Virus record (IMG/VR): IMGVR_UViG_3300010885_054968
Coordinates: 1-24,100 of that record
Source: a virus
Strand: one strand, 5' to 3'
Length of the DNA stretch: 24,100 bases
Shown here: in pieces, positions 1 through 8,163 of the stretch
How the letters are laid out: each line of letters starts with the position of its first letter
Position numbering within the stretch: position 1 is the stretch's first letter
Position numbers and translations under genes: made by a program
The notes under the pieces: generated by a model
Database searches by the model: none
Seen by the model: the letters and a program-made list of their open reading frames with translations, nothing else
What the model was told of the DNA's origin: nothing

Positions 1-2
1 AA

Positions 3-911
3 TCTACGATTAATTATCTACAACACGCAGACATGTTTATTGGTATTGGGTCGGGTTTAAGTTGGCTTGCGTGGTCAGTCGGCACACCGACTGTACTTAT
101 TTCAGGTTTTAGCACTCCAAATACTGAAATGCTGGACGATACTGTGATTCGAATATTCAATAAAAATTCTTGCAATGGCTGCTTTAATCGAGTGAGACTA
201 GATGCGAGCGATTGGAACTGGTGTCCAGATCACAAAGGGACCGATCGTCAGTTTGAGTGTACTCGTTTGATACATTCAAAGGAAGTGATTAGCGCAATCC
301 AAGATTTTTGGAAAAACGGAAAGACTGAAGTTGGAGTAGAACAAATTGTGCAAGAATCATATAACTTGGGAATGGTACAAAATCATTCTGAAATTATGGG
401 AGCAGCCGAATTTTTTCGTAAGTTAGAGGTACAAAACTTCATGGAAATAGGTACTGATCAGGGAGGAACCTTTGCTATTTGGAGTAAACTCTCAAAAGAT
501 GGTATACATATTTCTCTTGATCTACCGCATGGAAATTTTGGTCGAATGTATGATCTAACAAAAAGAGATCAATATCTAACATCGTTAGGAAACAATGTCC
601 ATATCATTCATGGAAATTCTCACTTACCAGAAATGAAGAAAAAGTTGTCCACCATTTTAGGAGAAATAAAACTTGATTTTCTTTTTATTGATGGCGATCA
701 TACTTACGAAGGAGTAAAAGCAGATTTTGAAATGTACAGGGAATTTGTAAAACCTGGAGGATGGATCGGTTTTCACGATATTAAAGACACGCTATTTCAC
801 AGAAATGCTAACTGTCGAGTAGATCAGCTATGGCAAGAACTAGCTTTTGAAAAAATTGAGTGGTGTGATTCTAGCTCAGAATTTGGAGGAATCGGATTTA
901 TTTGTGTGTAA
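3..911 (+). CDS. Heptosyltransferase-like / class I methyltransferase fusion (5' end outside window)
   Basis: The frame is open to the left edge and residues before the first ATG (position 33) fit the family, so the true start lies outside the window. Numbering from that ATG, residues 1-80 resemble the C-terminal end of the bacterial autotransporter heptosyltransferase (BAHT/TibC) family: a FIGIGSGLSWLAW stretch, then four cysteines (C47, C50, C64, C76) in a CNGC...NWCP...FEC arrangement that matches the iron-binding finger of those enzymes. Residues about 115-290 form a Rossmann methyltransferase of the Methyltransf_24/CmcI type, with motif I MEIGTDQGG (137-145), acidic D163, FIDGDHTYEGV (218-228) and KPGGWIGFHD (240-249). 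The expected role is sugar transfer plus methylation of a glycan or protein; the substrate is unknown. Its 3' end overlaps the convergent gp46 gene by 14 bases. Methyltransferase call is firm; the transferase half is strong but incomplete. Confidence 0.85.
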   Translation, partial: STINYLQHADMFIGIGSGLSWLAWSVGTPTVLISGFSTPNTEMLDDTVIRIFNKNSCNGCFNRVRLDASDWNWCPDHKGTDRQFECTRLIHSKEVISAIQDFWKNGKTEVGVEQIVQESYNLGMVQNHSEIMGAAEFFRKLEVQNFMEIGTDQGGTFAIWSKLSKDGIHISLDLPHGNFGRMYDLTKRDQYLTSLGNNVHIIHGNSHLPEMKKKLSTILGEIKLDFLFIDGDHTYEGVKADFEMYREFVKPGGWIGFHDIKDTLFHRNANCRVDQLWQELAFEKIEWCDSSSEFGGIGFICV

Positions 912-2586
912 CAGTGGACTGAACTTTTACTACTCTCATTTCAGAAAAGTGATTTGATGATTCAACTAAAATCTTAGCGTTAAAAAATTCCTCAGGCAAG
1001 GCTTCGTGAGAAACTACAAAGATTGTCATATTATAACGCTCTGCGTATTCTTTAAGAATTTCTATTGCTTTATACACGTTATTCTTATCTAATGAACTAA
1101 AGATTTCATCTAAAAACATGACATTCATTTGGCTATGTTTCATTTTGATGATTTCAATGAATGCAAGAAGAACTATTAGGTTCATTTTCTTACGTTGTCC
1201 GCTAGAAAGGCTTTCTGCAGAAACTTGCATGCCAAGATACGTGATAATTGGATTAAAATCGCTGTCGAATTCAAATTGAAACTTAAATTCAAGCCTTTGA
1301 GAAATTTCAAATATTCTTGCATTTAAAGTCGGAATGATTTTATCAAGTAACGTTTTCTTGATTCCAGTGTCAGACAATAGATCGTCTAATGTGCTGAACA
1401 GATTAACTTCCTGTTCTTTAGACGAGGCAGTTTGAGTACTATCATATACTTCATTACGTAAAGATTCAATTATTGTCTGGATAGATTCAGTTTCATCTGA
1501 TTCAATCGAATCGATTGTATTTCTAAGTTCGGCTAAAAGCTGATCGACATCAGCATTAATCTTGAAATATTCCTCTTTTGAAAGATTCTGTTCGTCGATC
1601 GTCCTATTAAGTTCTTCAGTTAATGAAGTAAAAGTAGAGCTTAATTCAGGTAGTTTTTCATCTAATACCTTTTTACGAGATATAAGAGCATCTTTTGTTT
1701 TTACTGAAGATTCGCTAGTAAGATCGTTTAAGCAATGAGGACATCGATTCTTTTGATAGAGCTCCAATTTTTCATTTAGATCAGAAATACTAGCCCTAAT
1801 GTTTGCGTTATCATTCCTAACGGCGTTTATCTTTTTTTGAACGTCGTCAATAGTTGATTTAAAGGAGGAATATTGAGATTTGACCTCAGCTAAGTATAGT
1901 TTCCTTTGATCGATCTTGAGTGTAAGATCGTCGGACTTTGCTTCTTTCTTTTTTGAAAGTCTGATTTTTAGTTCGTCAAGCTGAGTAACAGAAGAATGTA
2001 AAGTTTGAGTACGACTCTCAATCAAAGACTTTACCGATTCAAGCTCACGCCTATTTTGTTTTAGGTCTTCTTTTACAACCGTCCGCATATCAGTAAGAAT
2101 ATCGATGCCAAAAATTCTATCAACGATCTTACGTTTATCTGCTTGGCTTAAATTAACAAAGGATTTAAAATCATCAAAAGAAAGACTAATCGTATTACAG
2201 AATACAGTAAATGGTATTTTTACTATTTCTTCTTCGATAAATTCATCTACTTTTCTCTTATCTGGAAGATTAAATTGAGCTCCATTTATTTTTACATCAC
2301 TGAAATTAGGATCGATTCCTCGGCCAATCTCAATAAAATCACCAGAATTTGTAAGAAATTTTATTTGAGTATAGGCGTTCTTATTGATCCAATTTGGAAT
2401 ATCTTTCATCTTACGAATCGCAGACCTTCCATAAATAGAGACAGTAAGCGCTTCTTTGATTGAAGATTTACCAGATCCATTTTCTCCCTCAACTAAAACT
2501 AATTGTGGAGTGTCCTCAAACTTAAAAGTTTGAAGAAGATTGCCGTATGACAAGATATTTTTATATGAGAGCTCAAGTAATTTCAT
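898..2586 (-). CDS. 46: gp46-like recombination endonuclease subunit (SbcC/Rad50-type ATPase)
   Basis: ATPase subunit of the gp46/gp47 (Rad50/Mre11) complex, which resects DNA ends for recombination-dependent replication. The 562 residues match T4 gp46 in length. Visible parts in order: Walker A GENGSGKSS (34-42); a long coiled coil interrupted by the zinc-hook motif CPHC (282-285); ABC signature LSSGQRKK (460-467); Walker B with D-loop VMFLDEIFSSLD (489-500); and a conserved switch histidine in VVSHE near the end. The start ATG overlaps the gp47 stop in a TAATG junction, so the two subunits are translationally coupled. It is the last gene of the minus-strand cluster and its stop lies inside the end of the convergent methyltransferase gene, leaving no room for a terminator. 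Confidence 0.97.
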   Translation of the reverse strand: MKLLELSYKNILSYGNLLQTFKFEDTPQLVLVEGENGSGKSSIKEALTVSIYGRSAIRKMKDIPNWINKNAYTQIKFLTNSGDFIEIGRGIDPNFSDVKINGAQFNLPDKRKVDEFIEEEIVKIPFTVFCNTISLSFDDFKSFVNLSQADKRKIVDRIFGIDILTDMRTVVKEDLKQNRRELESVKSLIESRTQTLHSSVTQLDELKIRLSKKKEAKSDDLTLKIDQRKLYLAEVKSQYSSFKSTIDDVQKKINAVRNDNANIRASISDLNEKLELYQKNRCPHCLNDLTSESSVKTKDALISRKKVLDEKLPELSSTFTSLTEELNRTIDEQNLSKEEYFKINADVDQLLAELRNTIDSIESDETESIQTIIESLRNEVYDSTQTASSKEQEVNLFSTLDDLLSDTGIKKTLLDKIIPTLNARIFEISQRLEFKFQFEFDSDFNPIITYLGMQVSAESLSSGQRKKMNLIVLLAFIEIIKMKHSQMNVMFLDEIFSSLDKNNVYKAIEILKEYAERYNMTIFVVSHEALPEEFFNAKILVESSNHFSEMRVVKVQSTVTHK

Positions 2587-3698
2587 TATTCGTATTGCTT
2601 GTTGTTTCGCAATAAATCGTAAACGCTTTTAAATTTCTCAAAAATCTGCTTTGAAAAATGTTCGGGCAAATTAGAAACAGCAAGATGCTCTTCTAATACT
2701 TTAAAGATATTATACTCATAATTTGAGTCTATTTCAACTTCGCTACTAGTTTTTGCCATTTCCTTTGAATAGGAAATAAAATCAAGTCGACGTTGTCCAA
2801 ATCCCTTGACCATTTCAGTAAATCTAGCAATGGGAAATCTGTTTGCAAATTCAGATTCGAGTGAAATATCAACAAAGTTATTTTTAAACAGCTGCTCTAT
2901 TTCAGGTAAAGATAAATTGAGCAGATCGAGAATATCATACTTAACATATCTTGGAGAAAAAGTGTTTGCTATAAATTTTTCTTCTACACTATTTTGAGAA
3001 ACTTCTAAAACATAAAAGCCTTTTTGGTTTCCTCGATCGCCTCTATCCATTTCATATGGAGTTCCAACATAGAGAAGATTCTCTTTTTCTTGTCTAATAT
3101 GAATATGTCCTGAGTATACTCGCTTAAATCTTAGTATGTCATCTTTATCTAATCCATGCATTACTTTGGTCGCCTTATTTAAGACAGCACCCTTAAAGTC
3201 TGCATGACAAAAAATATAATCGGCCCATGAATTAGTAGAGACAGTTGATTTTAAAGTTTCAGAGTCCTCTATCCATGGCATTAATAAAAATTTATGAGTG
3301 TTTATTTGAAATCTTTCCGGGTTTACAAAAACATGAAAGTTCGGATAGATCTGATCAAATCCCTCTAATGAATGAGTATCATTGCGATCTTTATAATAAA
3401 CGTCATGGTTTCCAAGAATTACATAGACTCCGCGTTTAAACTTTTTTGAAAGTTCTTTTGCAATATTTAACGAAACTTTGTAAATTCTAGTGTTAGTGGA
3501 CTCTCGAACATGATTCCAATCACCGACTTGCACTAAAATATCTCTTTCAGGATCAAAACCTTCTTCGTCAACCTTTTGAATAAAAAAATTCAAAAGAAAT
3601 TCGCTTTGGATTTCTGACCATTCAAGAGAATTATTCCTAACTCCAAGGTGAAGATCGCCAAGAACAAAAATTTTACGAATGTTCTCTAATTTGATCAC
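2586..3698 (-). CDS. 47: gp47-like recombination endonuclease subunit (SbcD/Mre11-type nuclease)
   Basis: Metallophosphoesterase subunit of the gp46/gp47 end-resection complex. All signature motifs of the Mre11/SbcD family are present: GDLHLG with D15 and H17, GDWNH with D60, GNHD (96-99), CHADF with H165, and GHIH (197-200). These residues bind the two catalytic metal ions. Residues after about 210 form the capping and partner-binding region, which is divergent. At 370 residues it is slightly longer than T4 gp47 (about 339). It overlaps the upstream 74-residue gene by four bases and the downstream gp46 gene by one base, so stoichiometric production is likely. Confidence 0.97.
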   Translation of the reverse strand: MIKLENIRKIFVLGDLHLGVRNNSLEWSEIQSEFLLNFFIQKVDEEGFDPERDILVQVGDWNHVRESTNTRIYKVSLNIAKELSKKFKRGVYVILGNHDVYYKDRNDTHSLEGFDQIYPNFHVFVNPERFQINTHKFLLMPWIEDSETLKSTVSTNSWADYIFCHADFKGAVLNKATKVMHGLDKDDILRFKRVYSGHIHIRQEKENLLYVGTPYEMDRGDRGNQKGFYVLEVSQNSVEEKFIANTFSPRYVKYDILDLLNLSLPEIEQLFKNNFVDISLESEFANRFPIARFTEMVKGFGQRRLDFISYSKEMAKTSSEVEIDSNYEYNIFKVLEEHLAVSNLPEHFSKQIFEKFKSVYDLLRNNKQYE

Positions 3699-3919
3699 TG
3701 TTGTGCTAGTTTATCGATGTCAATAAGTCTAATTATGCTCTCAAACTTTTGTAGAAATTCGTCCTTCTCAGCAGAAGAGGCAAACGTATACGTCGTTGGC
3801 AAAATTGAATTTGCATCATAGAACGTAAGATCAGTTGATGCGGTTTCGGCAATACGATAGACTTGATCTAAGTTGATCGTTTCCCATCCGCCAGTGTGTG
3901 TAATTTTTAACCAGGCCAT
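3695..3919 (-). CDS. Small conserved-looking protein, function unknown
   Basis: A 74-residue protein with an N-terminal strand-rich part (residues 1-50, beginning MAWLKITHTGGWETINLDQV) and a C-terminal helix (51-72). The pattern of a short ligand-like strand, 'I..DQVYRI' and a later strand loosely recalls small FlbD-like beta proteins, but I do not assign it to that family. It is joined to both neighbours by overlapping stop and start codons (TAATG with the gene upstream, ATGA with gp47), which supports it as a real translated gene and suggests co-expression with the recombination nuclease. No catalytic motif, signal peptide or membrane segment is visible. Confidence 0.8.
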   Translation of the reverse strand: MAWLKITHTGGWETINLDQVYRIAETASTDLTFYDANSILPTTYTFASSAEKDEFLQKFESIIRLIDIDKLAQQ

Positions 3920-4524
3920 TAGTGTATTCTTTTTTTATGCATTTTTCCTTCTAAAAACTTGTACTTTTTATTTAATTCAATTAGTAGAAGCTCTTGAATT
4001 TCAGTATCAAACATGTCAAATAGTTTTCTATATTCAATTGAAGAGAGTGATGCAATTACTTCAACAATATAGATTGGACTATAAAACATTATTACACTTG
4101 ATTTAATTTCAAGTTTTTCATTGATTCTGCTAAAAATGATATTTACTTCTTCTTTTGATAGCTTTAATCTAGTTGTATTTGAATCTTTAGTAGATCTCTC
4201 AATTATATTCAAAATTATTTCATCGGTCTGTATGAATTTAAAGATCGTATCAAGAATAAAAGAGTTTTCTAGCGATTCTTCATATTCATATAGATCCTTC
4301 AGATATGCATCTGAATAGTCTAAAGAAACTGAGATCTTATTGGAGTAAGTATACTCATCCGAATGGGATAAGCCTTCTCCAGTGTTGTATCGGTTATTAA
4401 AGATCTTATCTTCCCTAAAGGTAAGCGTAATATCTTCTTCAACATCAGACTCTTCTTCACTATCTAGATTAGGATCGTCATTTTCGTCTAATTCAGCATA
4501 TTCTCCTGTTTCATCTGGAAGCAT
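3919..4524 (-). CDS. Acidic helical protein, function unknown
   Basis: A 201-residue protein with a strongly acidic, probably disordered N-terminus (residues 1-32, rich in D and E), then a mostly helical body with a KLSKEEVNIIFSRINEKLEI segment near residue 120, and a basic C-terminal end (KKRIH). There are no cysteine pairs, nucleotide-binding loops, membrane segments or signal peptide. It starts 15 bases after the helicase stop and its stop overlaps the next start, so it is part of the replication cluster. An acidic tail plus helical body would suit an accessory replication or DNA-mimic factor, but that is only a guess from composition. Confidence 0.8.
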   Translation of the reverse strand: MLPDETGEYAELDENDDPNLDSEEESDVEEDITLTFREDKIFNNRYNTGEGLSHSDEYTYSNKISVSLDYSDAYLKDLYEYEESLENSFILDTIFKFIQTDEIILNIIERSTKDSNTTRLKLSKEEVNIIFSRINEKLEIKSSVIMFYSPIYIVEVIASLSSIEYRKLFDMFDTEIQELLLIELNKKYKFLEGKMHKKRIH

Positions 4525-4539
4525 TCATTATTGATTATT

Positions 4540-6039
4540 TTATATTGAATTAAACAGAGCATCGTAATCATCGTCCGGCGCAAAATTTTCTTCAACTTTC
4601 TGTGGCACAGATGGCTTTTGAGTCTCTTCGGTGGTTATGCCTGAGTATTCGCTTCTAAGTTCATCCTGCATTTTATTTACTTCTTCATCGTCACTATAAA
4701 ATTCGCTGTTGGCTCCTACTTCTTCGACTAGCCTAAAGAAATCTTTGTGCATAGAATAGAACTTATAGCTTTCCTCATATCCATTATCACGATTTGCAAT
4801 AACTTTTATTTTCATTCTACTGTCAAGAGGACTACGCATCAATCCAAATAGAGAATCAACTGTATGGATCAAGCCAAACGATTCAGCAACAGATTCCATG
4901 CCCAAGTCAAAATTACCGACGTCTTCTCTTCTAATTTGCGTTGCGCTAATTATACACCATTCATTTCTCATTGCAACTCCTCTTAACTCTTCTGAAATAC
5001 ATTTTATTTTTTCATAGAGTCCATTTTGATCTTTAATAGGTCTTAATAGATTCAAGTAGTCAACGACAATAATCTTGAATTTTTTATTGATCTTGCTCTC
5101 AAGACGTAAGAAGTAATTTTCAATGTCGATTGCGGTAGCGCTACCTGTGGGAAACTCTTTTACATAAAGATCGCCTTTGCATTGCTCTTTAATTAAAGAA
5201 ATTTTATCATTTAGAGTTTTTGCTTTTTCTGTGTTAATAATTGCAGAGTATTCATCTGATCGAACATTCAATATGTTAGAGCCAATACGTTTCATGTATT
5301 GGCGTTCGGGCAATTCTACAGTAACTAGGCCAGTAGTATTTCCCATCAAAAACGATCTAGCTGCAATGTTACCGAGAACCATTGATTTACCAACTTTAGG
5401 TCTTCCTTGGAAAACAACTAGTGCTTTTAAATTCCATCCGCCACCTAGCGCCTTATCGAAGAAAGGAAAACCAGTAGGGCTTCCATTTTTTGGAATCTGA
5501 ATATGCGAATCAGGATTGAAAAAATTTAATCCAGTATCTCCACTCGAAAAATTAATAGCAAGTTTACTACTTATATCATTTCTTACTTTTTCTGAAATCT
5601 TATCTATATTTTCAGGATCAATCGAAGTTGTCTTTAAATACGTGAGAAGATCAAATACAGTAAGATTAAGATTTCGGAGGAGAATAAAAGAGCGAACGTA
5701 TTTGTAGAGGTAATCATAGTTATATTCTCTAAGATTAAACGAATATAGGTCTTCAAAGTCATCATCATCTATTGTATAATTTGTTAAATCGAGATAGCTT
5801 TTTAGCTCTTTTCGATTGGGAATCTTTTCATATTCTCTAAAAAATTTTAGCGCAATTTTGAAAGCTTGACTTCTAGCATCCTCATTAAAATAAGAAAACT
5901 TGATCATTGTGATCAACTCTTCTCTTCTTAATGAATCGTGATTCTTAGGCTTAAGCTCGCTTTGATCGTTATCTTCATGTAAAATGAAGTTCCAAACCAT
6001 TTTCTCGAGCGAATCAATATTTTCAGTGAAATCTATCAT
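4540..6039 (-). CDS. 41: gp41-like replicative DNA helicase (DnaB superfamily)
   Basis: Hexameric 5'-3' replicative helicase of the phage fork. The C-terminal RecA-like motor carries Walker A GRPKVGKS (212-219), a catalytic glutamate in VELPE (E242), Walker B KIIVVDYLN (322-330), the DnaB motif ATQIRRE (366-372), and a following AESFGLIHTVDSLFGL segment typical of DnaB motif 4. The first 160 residues are helical, as in the N-terminal collar of the family. Length (499) is near T4 gp41 (475). The extreme C-terminus is an acidic tail ending DDDYDALFNSI, closely similar to the gp32 tail in this window. The start overlaps the stop of the 108-residue gene upstream (TAATG). The gene order uvsX - small gene - helicase matches T4 (uvsX-40-41). 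Confidence 0.96.
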   Translation of the reverse strand: MIDFTENIDSLEKMVWNFILHEDNDQSELKPKNHDSLRREELITMIKFSYFNEDARSQAFKIALKFFREYEKIPNRKELKSYLDLTNYTIDDDDFEDLYSFNLREYNYDYLYKYVRSFILLRNLNLTVFDLLTYLKTTSIDPENIDKISEKVRNDISSKLAINFSSGDTGLNFFNPDSHIQIPKNGSPTGFPFFDKALGGGWNLKALVVFQGRPKVGKSMVLGNIAARSFLMGNTTGLVTVELPERQYMKRIGSNILNVRSDEYSAIINTEKAKTLNDKISLIKEQCKGDLYVKEFPTGSATAIDIENYFLRLESKINKKFKIIVVDYLNLLRPIKDQNGLYEKIKCISEELRGVAMRNEWCIISATQIRREDVGNFDLGMESVAESFGLIHTVDSLFGLMRSPLDSRMKIKVIANRDNGYEESYKFYSMHKDFFRLVEEVGANSEFYSDDEEVNKMQDELRSEYSGITTEETQKPSVPQKVEENFAPDDDYDALFNSI

Positions 6040-6365
6040 TATATTGTGTAAAATTCTGCTATTCCCTTGATTGTTATTTTTATGTTTTCGCCATCTACTA
6101 AAAGGCGTTCAGTAGAAATGAGTTCTTTTATTGTTTTAACTAGATTAGATTTAAAGGTTTCATCTTTTATTTTATCTCCAAACACATATTTTAGCGATTT
6201 AGATGAAAACTTAAAAATGTCTGGCGAAACATCTTTGCTTTTCATTTGAGCTACTTTAATCAAGTATTGCATGATGTCAAAGAGGATTGACAAATTATCT
6301 TGTAAATCCTCTTCGTTATGTAGATTCAAATAATATTTTATTGGAAGATTAGAGCGAATCACCAT
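6039..6365 (-). CDS. Small protein between UvsX and the helicase, function unknown
   Basis: A 108-residue, lysine-rich helical protein. The last 30 residues (ISTERLLVDGENIKITIKGIAEFY) have the helix - two strands - helix rhythm of the end of a winged-helix domain. It sits exactly where T4 has gene 40, between uvsX and gene 41, overlapping uvsX by 17 bases and touching the helicase start. I do not see sequence similarity good enough to call it gp40, nor the gp59 helicase loader (about 217 residues). Position and possible DNA-binding fold would fit a helicase-loading or accessory role, which remains inference. Confidence 0.8.
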   Translation of the reverse strand: MVIRSNLPIKYYLNLHNEEDLQDNLSILFDIMQYLIKVAQMKSKDVSPDIFKFSSKSLKYVFGDKIKDETFKSNLVKTIKELISTERLLVDGENIKITIKGIAEFYTI

Positions 6366-7545
6366 CGTCGTTTAGGTCTCCAAGTTCATCATTTTCTAAA
6401 AGATCAATTCCATCTTGAGTATCAGGAAACATAAAGGTCGGCTTAATTATTTTTTCATCTAACTCTCTAAGAACAGCTTCGGTAAATAGGCGAGCAGTAA
6501 AAAATTCTCTAACTGGAACCTCATCTCCAGTATGGCGAATAATATATGATTTACCAAGTTTCTTTGGTAAAAAATAAAAAGTTTCTCCGTTTAAATTAAA
6601 CTTAGAACACAATGCTTGCTCTTCAGATTTAAGTTTTGAAAATTCCTTTTCAGTAAGTTTATTTCCTCTACCTACTCCACAATTTTCCCAATTTACAAAT
6701 TGTTCAAGTCCAACATATTGATTCATGCCCTTATGAAACGAAATATGAAACTCAATATCGATTGGTTTGGCAAGTCGATTTTTTCTTGTTTTCGATCTAA
6801 CAATAATTCCAGTAGTAGTTTTATTTTCATCACGCAAAGTTCCTTTACTTAGCATAATAATAATTGAGGCAGAAAACTCTGGACCTCCACCGCCGGACAT
6901 GCCCTTTGGAGTATATTGATCCATTGAAGCATATGTGTGATTGGTGAAAATAAAAGGTACCTTGAGATTTGATAACTCAAGAGTAAATGATTTAAAAAGA
7001 GCGCGCATTTCTTTTGATCGAAGACCCATATCAGAAGCATTTTTACCAGCTTCCATATCTCTTTTGCTCTTATCAGTATCTAACATTCCAACTGAATCAA
7101 CAAAGATCGCAGATTTAAGACCAGGATTTTCTTTCATTGTTTCAATAAAATCATTAATGAAGAACTTAACGTCACTAATCATTCCCATACGTAAATACTT
7201 TAATCTATCTAAATCTACACCAAATTTAAGGTAGTCTGATCTATCTATTGCGCCCTCAGTATCAATGTAAAAAACAAAATATCCTTTTTTCTGTTGTTCA
7301 CGAACAGCGTTTAGACATAAGAATGTTTTACCAGCACCAGAGTCACCAGCAATTCCAATGCTTCTTGTATTTGGATATCCTCCAAAAAGAGATCCAGAAA
7401 GTTGAGCGTTTAATAGATAATTGCCGGTGGGGATATATTCATCAATATCTGAAAATCCCATTAAGGTTATTTTTGTCTTAACCTTTTTTTCAAGCAAGTC
7501 ATTAAATTTATTGAATGCTGCTAGAACAGACTTTGTTTCTGTCAT
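6349..7545 (-). CDS. uvsX: UvsX-like recombinase (RecA/Rad51 family)
   Basis: Strand-exchange ATPase for recombination-dependent replication and repair. RecA core features: Walker A GDSGAGKT (67-74), catalytic glutamate in YIDTEGA (E97), Walker B SAIFVDSVGML (145-155), and a FTNHTYAS segment at the position of the RecA NT motif, followed by a glycine-rich loop (MSGGGGPEF) in the L2 region. Length 398 is close to T4 UvsX (391). Unlike T4 UvsX, the P-loop is of the classical GxxxxGKT form. The C-terminus is acidic (LLENDELGDLNDDGDSL), as in other UvsX and RecA proteins that use the tail to tune DNA binding. A 45-base gap with a small inverted repeat precedes it; it overlaps the next gene by 17 bases. 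Confidence 0.96.
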   Translation of the reverse strand: MTETKSVLAAFNKFNDLLEKKVKTKITLMGFSDIDEYIPTGNYLLNAQLSGSLFGGYPNTRSIGIAGDSGAGKTFLCLNAVREQQKKGYFVFYIDTEGAIDRSDYLKFGVDLDRLKYLRMGMISDVKFFINDFIETMKENPGLKSAIFVDSVGMLDTDKSKRDMEAGKNASDMGLRSKEMRALFKSFTLELSNLKVPFIFTNHTYASMDQYTPKGMSGGGGPEFSASIIIMLSKGTLRDENKTTTGIIVRSKTRKNRLAKPIDIEFHISFHKGMNQYVGLEQFVNWENCGVGRGNKLTEKEFSKLKSEEQALCSKFNLNGETFYFLPKKLGKSYIIRHTGDEVPVREFFTARLFTEAVLRELDEKIIKPTFMFPDTQDGIDLLENDELGDLNDDGDSL

Positions 7546-7557
7546 ACTATGTATTTT

Positions 7558-7577
7558 TAGTATTTTGTACTATACTA
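7558..7577. promoter_or_regulatory. Inverted repeat just upstream of uvsX
   Basis: A 6-base perfect inverted repeat (TAGTAT ... ATACTA, 8-base spacer) lies 12 bases before the uvsX start codon in one of the few real gaps of this cluster. It could be an operator or a translation-controlling hairpin in the leader. The stem is all weak pairs except one G-C pair, so a chance occurrence in AT-rich DNA is quite possible. Confidence 0.25.
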
Positions 7578-7590
7578 GGGCAAAAAGTTC

Positions 7591-8163
7591 TTATTCTGAA
7601 AAATAAGAAAGTAACAAAAGAGAACAGGAAAGAGCTAGTGAATCTGAAATGCCGCCCTTCAATATCCTATTGAATTTAACGCGCTCAATTGAAAGAGACC
7701 TATTATCATTTTCTAGAGAAAAATTAGAAAAACCGCTTGGATCTTGAGAATAGTTCGTTAAATTAACGGCATAGCATTTGTATTCTTTGGTAAAAGGCAC
7801 GCCATGACGAACTGTGCCTAGGTAATATTTGTCATGGATATCAATATCGTCGATGTTTAGCTTTTGCGTGACTATACTTGTCAATGCATCATAGTGTGAA
7901 TCATAAACATTAGGATCATACGTTTGACTCATGCAGCTATACTCATGTTTGCCTGAGATATAATCAAGATATTTAGTAAGGTATATGTTACGAATCTGTT
8001 GATGTTCATTCAGATCGAAAGGAAGGATACAGATAGATTCCTTTTCGCAAGTAAGGCGTCTAAATTTTCCTTTGTCATCTGATAGAGAGTACACTGTGTA
8101 TTTTCCATCAGAAAATTCCTGCTTTTTATGGAATTGATTAGGTGAAGCTGGTTGTGTCATCAT
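7591..8163 (-). CDS. Nudix-fold-like protein with a degenerate, probably inactive Nudix box
   Basis: A 190-residue protein. Its overall pattern follows ADP-ribose-pyrophosphatase-type Nudix proteins: a strand ESICILPFDL (42-51), a strand IRNIYLTKYLDY (57-68), a helix at the Nudix-box position, then YYLGTV (113-118), CYAVNLT (130-136), and a C-terminal GGISDSLALSCSLLLL (170-185) like the G.I.DAKT..ALLL end of that family. The catalytic box REUxEExGU would align with SIVTQKLNI (96-104), so the metal-binding glutamates are missing. It would then be a binding or structural protein rather than a hydrolase. The start overlaps the upstream stop (ATGATGA). The fold assignment is my reading of the pattern and could be wrong; the coding call is firm. 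Confidence 0.85.
   Translation of the reverse strand: MMTQPASPNQFHKKQEFSDGKYTVYSLSDDKGKFRRLTCEKESICILPFDLNEHQQIRNIYLTKYLDYISGKHEYSCMSQTYDPNVYDSHYDALTSIVTQKLNIDDIDIHDKYYLGTVRHGVPFTKEYKCYAVNLTNYSQDPSGFSNFSLENDNRSLSIERVKFNRILKGGISDSLALSCSLLLLSYFSE

Noticed and set aside
5177-5500. Plus-strand open frame of 107 residues inside the helicase gene
   Set aside because: It covers the Walker A region of the helicase on the opposite strand; no leader or recognisable domain.
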